Shown here one piece after another: positions 16,549-20,917 of a stretch of 20,917 nucleotides of DNA. The notes beneath the pieces were generated by a model that made no database searches, had not been told where the DNA came from, and saw only the letters and a program-made list of their open reading frames with translations. How positions within the stretch are numbered: the first letter of the stretch is position 1; each line of letters starts with the position of its first letter. This DNA comes from Clostridia bacterium (GTDB taxonomy: Bacteria > Bacillota_A > Clostridia > Oscillospirales > CAG-272), in assembly GCA_017626655.1 (NCBI GenBank), contig JAGAIH010000279.1:1-20917 (forward strand). The letters are read 5' to 3'. The translations under genes and the position numbers were made by a program.

Positions 16549-16555
16549 CTCCTTT
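16549..16555 (-). promoter_or_regulatory. Ribosome site that favours GTG 16540 as the middle sigma start
   Basis: AAAGGAG on the minus strand, with eight bases to GTG 16540. It lies inside the coding sequence if ATG 16558 is used. The weaker GAAGGA site upstream supports 16558. Both starts are possible. Confidence 0.5.
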
Positions 16556-16574
16556 CATGTAGATTTTGTCCTTC

Positions 16575-16612
16575 ACTTATGATGACAGATTTTCGGGGAT
16601 GTTTCTTAGGAA
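16575..16612 (-). promoter_or_regulatory. Candidate ECF autoregulatory promoter of the middle sigma gene
   Basis: TTCCTAA (16612-16606), 19 bases, then GTCATCATAAGT (16586-16575) on the minus strand. Box sequence and spacing match 11519-11482, while the 19-base interior has diverged. It lies about 35-45 bases before the proposed start codon. Confidence 0.5.
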
Positions 16613-16650
16613 AATTCTTGATCTTTTAAAAATTTTTTCGGTTTGTACCG

Positions 16651-16693
16651 ATTATAGCATACTTCACCGTCGCAAAAAATACCCCATCGGCAC
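16651..16693 (-). promoter_or_regulatory. Extended -10 promoter of the middle sigma operon
   Basis: A perfect TATAAT (16656-16651) is preceded by TGC. The -35 is only a T run (TTTTTT, 17-base spacer). GTGCC (16693-16689) is 32 bases upstream of the -10, as at the other three promoters. The leader is about 90-110 bases long. Confidence 0.68.
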
Positions 16694-16709
16694 AATTTTT
16701 TGGGGGCGC

Positions 16710-16749
16710 AAAAAAGAACAGCCGCCAAGCGACTGCTCAGCGGCTGTTC
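16710..16749 (-). terminator. Rho-independent terminator of the right module
   Basis: In the minus-strand RNA, GAACAGCCGCUGAGC pairs with GCUUGGCGGCUGUUC (15 pairs with G-U wobbles) around an AGUC loop, then six U. It starts seven bases after the stop at 16756. It is the strongest of the three hairpins and separates the right and middle modules. Confidence 0.93.
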
Positions 16750-16755
16750 GGTAAT

Positions 16756-18126
16756 TCATTCTTCCTCTTTGGGTAGCTCCAAAAAGGTCACGGTGCCGTT
16801 TTGGAGATCCACCAGGGCGTGGCAAACCATCATCGTCTCCTCTCCCACAAATTCTTGATTGTAAAAATTCTTGCATGTTTCATGCGTATTGAAGTTGATA
16901 TAGATGACTTCACCGTCCATTTCCATTTGATTGATGCGGACGGGAATGCCTTTGTAGGTCAATTGGAATACACATTCTTCGGGAGATCTATCGGAATCAA
17001 CAGAAACACGGTAGATTTTTCCCGCTTTTTGGGTATCGGCATCATAAAGTCGACCAACGCCCGGTCTCGCTGAAATTTGCCAAGTATAGGTATAGTAATC
17101 CTTCAGCGGATCGTTTTCCATCTCCTCATCAGACAAATCACGGGTGTAATACAAAAACGAACCCGAGAGACAAACGGCACCGTATAAGTCGTTCAGTATG
17201 TACCGCTCGCCCGTCTGCATGTTATACGAATAACGTCGAACCGAGGATGCCCCGCCCGTACGGTCTTTCAGAATCAAATATTGGTCGTTATACTGATCAA
17301 TGAAACCATTCTCCCAAAACAACTCAGACGTTTCAAAGGACAGGTCGGTTTTGTAGAGGGTGTATCTGTCTTGTCGAGTGGAATAATAGATTTGATCGTT
17401 TATAATTTTCACAAGATCTATGTCCAGATCCCCCGAAATGATCCTTTCTTCATTGGTGTTCAGATCCAAGGTGTACAGCGATCCAACAGACTCTGTGTTT
17501 ACATAACGTCTCCAATAAATATAAAGCACATCATCCTTTTCATAAACTACCTCAACCGTATCACGATACACCTGACCGTCCAATCTGTAATAAGCAACAT
17601 CCTTGATCTGTTCCATGTGATTGCGTTGGAAGTCGCAACGAAATATCCCGTATTCATCCAAACCGGGACTTGCCATAACATAGATGTATTCATCGCTTAC
17701 ATATTGAATATCGATAGTACCAAACCATATACAATCCTCGCCATCACACAGAGGATCACTGCACCATCTGCTGAAATTGCCTGTCAGCTTGTTATAAAAA
17801 TATGGAATCTGAGTGTCGCTACCGTCATAGACACGACCCGAAGGTAACATGTTCGGGAACATTCTTATTTTTCCGGTGTTTTTGAAAATAGAGTTCAAAT
17901 CTTCAAGCGTTTTTCCCTCGTAAAAGGGTGTGTTTCCCGTTTTCAGTATAACAGGCGTCGCGTAATCAGGCGAACCCTCACCCGTAATATTGCCGTTGGT
18001 CTCGGGTATAGCGTCCAGGGATTCAGCTTCCTTTTGGCTTTCCAGCTGATCCTCGTACTGCCCGCGGCGGGAGCAGGAGGTGAGCAGGAGGGTGGCTGTC
18101 AAAATGATGAGTAACGCTTTTTTCAT
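16756..18126 (-). CDS. Propeller-like lipoprotein, second tandem copy of the right module
   Basis: A 456-residue lipoprotein. ATG 18126 follows GAAAGGA; the open frame reaches 18234, but that extension overlaps the upstream gene's end and lacks a signal peptide. The lipobox is LLTSC (Cys18), then SRRGQYEDQLESQK. The linker LDAIPETN, SPDYATP and TGNTPFYEGKT is shared. The Cys cluster is C122, C127, C132 (CSDPLCDGEDC), with Gly where other copies have His. The acidic loop ENDPLKDYYTYTW and the ending ECVFQLTYKGIPVRI and DLQNGTVTFLELPKEE follow. It is very similar along its whole length to the gene just upstream and is therefore a tandem duplicate. The gap to that gene is 41 bases with no promoter or terminator visible, so it should be co-transcribed with it. 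The function is unknown. Confidence 0.9.
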   Translation of the reverse strand: MKKALLIILTATLLLTSCSRRGQYEDQLESQKEAESLDAIPETNGNITGEGSPDYATPVILKTGNTPFYEGKTLEDLNSIFKNTGKIRMFPNMLPSGRVYDGSDTQIPYFYNKLTGNFSRWCSDPLCDGEDCIWFGTIDIQYVSDEYIYVMASPGLDEYGIFRCDFQRNHMEQIKDVAYYRLDGQVYRDTVEVVYEKDDVLYIYWRRYVNTESVGSLYTLDLNTNEERIISGDLDIDLVKIINDQIYYSTRQDRYTLYKTDLSFETSELFWENGFIDQYNDQYLILKDRTGGASSVRRYSYNMQTGERYILNDLYGAVCLSGSFLYYTRDLSDEEMENDPLKDYYTYTWQISARPGVGRLYDADTQKAGKIYRVSVDSDRSPEECVFQLTYKGIPVRINQMEMDGEVIYINFNTHETCKNFYNQEFVGEETMMVCHALVDLQNGTVTFLELPKEEE

Positions 18127-18167
18127 GGTATCGGGTTCCTTTCGTATTTTGATGGTTTCATGGGGGG

Positions 18168-19553
18168 TTACTCCTCCTTGGGTAGCTCCAAAAAGGTCAC
18201 GGTGCCGTTCTGAAGATCGACAAGTCCGTGGCATACCGTTTTTTCCTCATCATTAGCAAATTCTTGGTTGTAATAGTTCTTGCACATTTCATAGTTATGG
18301 AAGGTGATATATATGACATCCCCATCCATTTCAATTTCTTTGATACGAACAGGAATACCCTTATAAGTTAGCTGAAACACACATTCCTCAGAGGCATAAT
18401 CGGCACCGACATGAATGCGGTAGATCTTTCCTGCACTTTTAACCTTGGCGTCCTCAACACGAATAACAGAACTACCCGGTCTTGCCTCGCGTTGCCATGT
18501 ATAGGTATAGTAATCCGTCAAAGGATCATTTTCTATTTCATCCTCAGTCAAATCGCGCATATAATACACATATTCACCCGACAAATAAATATCACCAAGT
18601 ATATCGTTCATTGCACACTGTTCACCGGTTTTCAGGTTATATGAATACCGACGAGACGATGAACCTCCTGCCGAAGCCTCCCGCACAATTAAATAATGAT
18701 CGTTGTATTGTTCAATGACAACATCTTTCCAAAATAACTCCTGGTTCTCGAAGGAGAGGTTGGTTTTATACAAAGTATATGGTTCTTTCCGCGTTGAATA
18801 GAAAATCTGATCCTGCACAATTGTTACAAATTCCAGATCCAAATTCCCCGAAATAGTTTTTTCTTCATGGGTATTCACGTCGTAAGTATAAAGTGTATGA
18901 ACAGAGTTCGTGTTTACATAGTGAGTCCAACAAATGTAAAGCACATCATCCTTTTCGTAAACCACCTTAACCTCGTCGCGATAAGCTCGACCGTCTGCGC
19001 TGTATATAGCAATATCCTTGATTTTTTCCATGTTATTACGCCGAAAGTCACAACGATACAGCCCATACTCATCCATACCCGTGTCAGCCATAAAATAAAT
19101 ATACTCATCCGATACATATTGAAGATACAGTGTACCCGTTTCCCATATGCAGCCCGCCCCGTCACATAGAGGATCGCTACACCATCTGCTGAAATTACCA
19201 GTCAGCTTATTATAGAAATATGGGATTGGGGTATCGTTGCCGTCGTATATGCGGCCTGTGGGTAACATGTTCGGGGAAAAGGAAATTTTACCTGTGTTTT
19301 TGAAAACAGTTGTTAAATCATCAAAAGTTTTCCCCTCGTAAAAGGGTGTGCTTCCTGTTTTCAGCATGACGGGGGTTGCATAATCGGGGGCGCTTTCGCC
19401 CGTAATATTGTTGTTTGTTTCGGGGATGGCATCTAAGGATTCAACTTCCTTTTGGCTTTCCAGTATGTCCTCGTACTGCCCGCGGCGGGAGCAGGAGGCA
19501 AAATTGACACAGAAAAGTATAGTGGCTAAGGCTATGAGCAACACTTTTTTCAT
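18168..19553 (-). CDS. Propeller-like lipoprotein, first tandem copy of the right module
   Basis: A 461-residue lipoprotein with an AGAAAGGA site before ATG 19553. The signal peptide ends in FASC (Cys21), then SRRGQYEDILESQK. The Cys cluster is C125, C130, C135 (CSDPLCDGAGC), again without the His. Propeller-like strand segments include 'YTYDVNTHEE' and 'YSYNLKTGEQ'. The acidic loop is ENDPLTDYYTYTW; the ending is ECVFQLTYKGIPVRIKEIEMDG and DLQNGTVTFLELPKEE. Base composition is visibly more A/T-rich than in the middle and left modules. It starts 40 bases after the anti-sigma-like gene. Its likely partner is that anti-sigma-like protein or an envelope ligand (inference). Confidence 0.9.
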   Translation of the reverse strand: MKKVLLIALATILFCVNFASCSRRGQYEDILESQKEVESLDAIPETNNNITGESAPDYATPVMLKTGSTPFYEGKTFDDLTTVFKNTGKISFSPNMLPTGRIYDGNDTPIPYFYNKLTGNFSRWCSDPLCDGAGCIWETGTLYLQYVSDEYIYFMADTGMDEYGLYRCDFRRNNMEKIKDIAIYSADGRAYRDEVKVVYEKDDVLYICWTHYVNTNSVHTLYTYDVNTHEEKTISGNLDLEFVTIVQDQIFYSTRKEPYTLYKTNLSFENQELFWKDVVIEQYNDHYLIVREASAGGSSSRRYSYNLKTGEQCAMNDILGDIYLSGEYVYYMRDLTEDEIENDPLTDYYTYTWQREARPGSSVIRVEDAKVKSAGKIYRIHVGADYASEECVFQLTYKGIPVRIKEIEMDGDVIYITFHNYEMCKNYYNQEFANDEEKTVCHGLVDLQNGTVTFLELPKEE

Positions 19554-19593
19554 GACTTTAATTCCTTTCTTCAGTCAAATATTTTAAAGTATT

Positions 19594-20865
19594 TTATTTT
19601 GTAGGCGGGATGATCTTGTACATGCAATCGGGATTATTTATATCTACTAGTACGACAGTGCCGTCCTCCAATGTCAATTTGCCTGTTACTGTATGGCCGT
19701 ACTCGTCGGTAGTGTAGGTCTCCCATTTCGTTATACGCTGACATATTCCATCGTAAAAGAAAATTCTCTTAACATCTTGCCCTATAACCACATAGGAATA
19801 TTGATCGTATGATACATCATGGTGAAGAATTCCTGTAAACACACCATCATCTATTTCATTTTTGTATTCATATAAAAAAGCACGATAAGAGAGCTTAAAA
19901 TAATCCTCGCTCAAATCATCAAATAACCTTTCACGAACGACTGAGGCCTTTTCGTGCAATGCTTCCAAATTGCTTGCGTGCGTAACTTTATCCACTTTAC
20001 TCTCCTCGATATATCGATAAGAACCCAATATGACGGGGCGGTATGAAGCGTTGAGACGTATATTAAGTGTATTTGTATCTCTCCCTCCGTAATACGTCTT
20101 ATTCTCGCTGACCGTGGTAAGATCCAGTCCACCGATATAGATGCTGCCGCCCCCTGTAATATTCCCCTCTCTGTCGGTAATTGTAAAATCCACAAAATTG
20201 TCCTCAACACAGGGACGCGGGAAGTCGGGGTACTGCCACAGGAGCACAGCATCTTTTGTAATCGTAACAGCCTGTCCTAAATAGGTGAGGTTGTCCTGCG
20301 TGTTCACCCTCAAATATTCTTCTGCGAGATGATATTCCGCTGCTTCTTCATTCCAAATCGACCAGTACAATTTCTGGTTGATCTCCATCTGTGCTACCTC
20401 GAAAAGAGCACCGTCTGCACCTGGAGTTACAGTGATGCTTTCACCTTCTCTACAATGGAAACTTAAAAGAATGAGCCTCTGTCCCAGATATCTCTCGGTA
20501 TTTACAGTAATTGTATTGTCATTTGTCGTGGTCATGTTTTTAATATCAAAGCTCTTGCTAACACTTAGCCTCTGTACCTGCACAATGGTGGGATCCTCCA
20601 CCCATTCCACATCAGACGGAGGATGGTTTGGTGCGTCCGTCTCGCCGGGTCTATCTCCCGTCACCATGGACAATCCTACCACGCCCATAACCACAAGACT
20701 TGCGCACAGCAAGGTCAGGCAGGCACATAATAGCACCACACGGCGAAACCTTTCAGTACGTCTATTGACGGTCGGCCGCATCATTTTTTCACGGTTGCGC
20801 AAAGCATCCTCCAAAAGCCTTTCATCAAGACCGCTCAATATCTCGTATTTCTTTTCATGCTTCAT
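19594..20865 (-). CDS. Membrane anti-sigma-like protein (right module)
   Basis: A 423-residue single-pass protein: cytoplasmic segment about 1-42, strongly basic before the membrane (RRTERFRR), helix about 43-69, and extracytoplasmic domain about 70-423. The start codon overlaps the sigma stop as ATGA, with AAGGAGGG in the sigma gene. Conserved blocks are WVEDPTIVQVQRLSVS, Cys138 in FHCREGESITVTP, Cys219 in CVEDNFVDFTITD, GGGSIYIGGLDLTTV (from about 238), and the C-terminal YDGICQRITKWE and GHTVTGKLTLEDGT. The helix has two Cys and is longer than in the paralogues. No zinc anti-sigma motif is present. Base use is more A/T-rich than in the middle-module paralogue despite close protein similarity. 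The anti-sigma role is inferred from context and topology. Confidence 0.82.
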   Translation of the reverse strand: MKHEKKYEILSGLDERLLEDALRNREKMMRPTVNRRTERFRRVVLLCACLTLLCASLVVMGVVGLSMVTGDRPGETDAPNHPPSDVEWVEDPTIVQVQRLSVSKSFDIKNMTTTNDNTITVNTERYLGQRLILLSFHCREGESITVTPGADGALFEVAQMEINQKLYWSIWNEEAAEYHLAEEYLRVNTQDNLTYLGQAVTITKDAVLLWQYPDFPRPCVEDNFVDFTITDREGNITGGGSIYIGGLDLTTVSENKTYYGGRDTNTLNIRLNASYRPVILGSYRYIEESKVDKVTHASNLEALHEKASVVRERLFDDLSEDYFKLSYRAFLYEYKNEIDDGVFTGILHHDVSYDQYSYVVIGQDVKRIFFYDGICQRITKWETYTTDEYGHTVTGKLTLEDGTVVLVDINNPDCMYKIIPPTK

Positions 20866-20917
20866 ACGTAAATTCCCTCCTTCTTCAAATACTCTCGCAA
20901 TTCATCCCGCATACGGG
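20862..20917 (-). CDS. ECF sigma factor, C-terminal end only (right module)
   Basis: Eighteen codons at the right edge read RMRDELREYLKKEGIYV and stop at TGA 20864-20862. They align with the last residues of the two complete sigma factors (VMRQKLRDRLIKEGYEYEI and VMRGKLREHLIREGYPYETE). The stop overlaps the anti-sigma-like start by four bases. The short length limits confidence, but the conserved gene order supports the call. The rest of the gene, including the recognition helix, lies outside the window. Confidence 0.75.
   Translation of the reverse strand, partial: RMRDELREYLKKEGIYV

Noticed and set aside
18127..18234. N-terminal extension of the 18126 lipoprotein (HRDLFGATQGG) and a similar phrase near 16800 in another frame
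   Set aside because: Both are out-of-frame readings of the shared 3' ends of the tandem lipoprotein genes. The MKK signal peptide marks the true start.
1..20917. CRISPR arrays, tRNA or rRNA genes, transposases, attachment sites
   Set aside because: I saw no spaced direct repeats, cloverleaf-like sequences or transposase motifs. The repeats present are gene paralogy and promoter/terminator copies.

Overview
The window looks like a chromosomal segment from a Gram-positive anaerobe of the Clostridia (Oscillospirales or a related gut lineage). The evidence is strong AGGA/GGAGG ribosome sites, Sec/lipobox lipoproteins, a BspA-type leucine-rich-repeat protein with a 'C..H....G.C..CG' head, and ABC-2 permeases of the Firmicutes type. 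Taxonomy is inference; there is no rRNA or housekeeping marker. Every gene I can support is on the minus strand, so transcription runs from right to left, and there is almost no spare DNA.

The window holds three related modules, each headed by an ECF sigma factor whose stop codon overlaps the start of a membrane-bound, anti-sigma-like protein. Right module (20917-16756): the tail of a sigma factor, an anti-sigma-like protein, two tandem propeller-like lipoproteins and a hairpin terminator. Middle module (16540-11667): complete sigma, anti-sigma-like protein, lipoprotein, terminator, then a lipoprotein with its own promoter and a second terminator. Left module (11442-1, running off the window): sigma, anti-sigma-like protein, membrane-anchored propeller-like protein, large ABC-2-like permease, LRR lipoprotein, second membrane-anchored propeller-like protein, then a promoter, another lipoprotein and a second, incomplete permease.

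In total there are seven paralogous extracytoplasmic proteins (five lipoproteins, two membrane-anchored) sharing a Cys cluster and an acidic loop. There are also three sigma/anti-sigma pairs, two paralogous permeases each directly downstream of a propeller-like protein, and one LRR lipoprotein. No ABC ATPase is visible.

The regulatory DNA is also duplicated. Four promoters share one architecture: GTGCC, exactly 32 bases, then an extended -10 TAYAAT. Two of them lie in a 66-base cassette that is nearly identical in its two copies and contains the palindrome ATTTCGCGAAAT. Both complete sigma genes carry a second conserved bipartite motif, TTCCTAA-N19-GTCATMATAAGT, a candidate ECF autoregulatory promoter. 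My working model is a surface-sensing or envelope-stress array: outer-face propeller and LRR proteins, with or without the permeases, signal through the large extracytoplasmic domains of the anti-sigma-like proteins to release cognate or cross-talking ECF sigma factors. The components are recognisable by family or by paralogy; the assembled system and its signal are inference.
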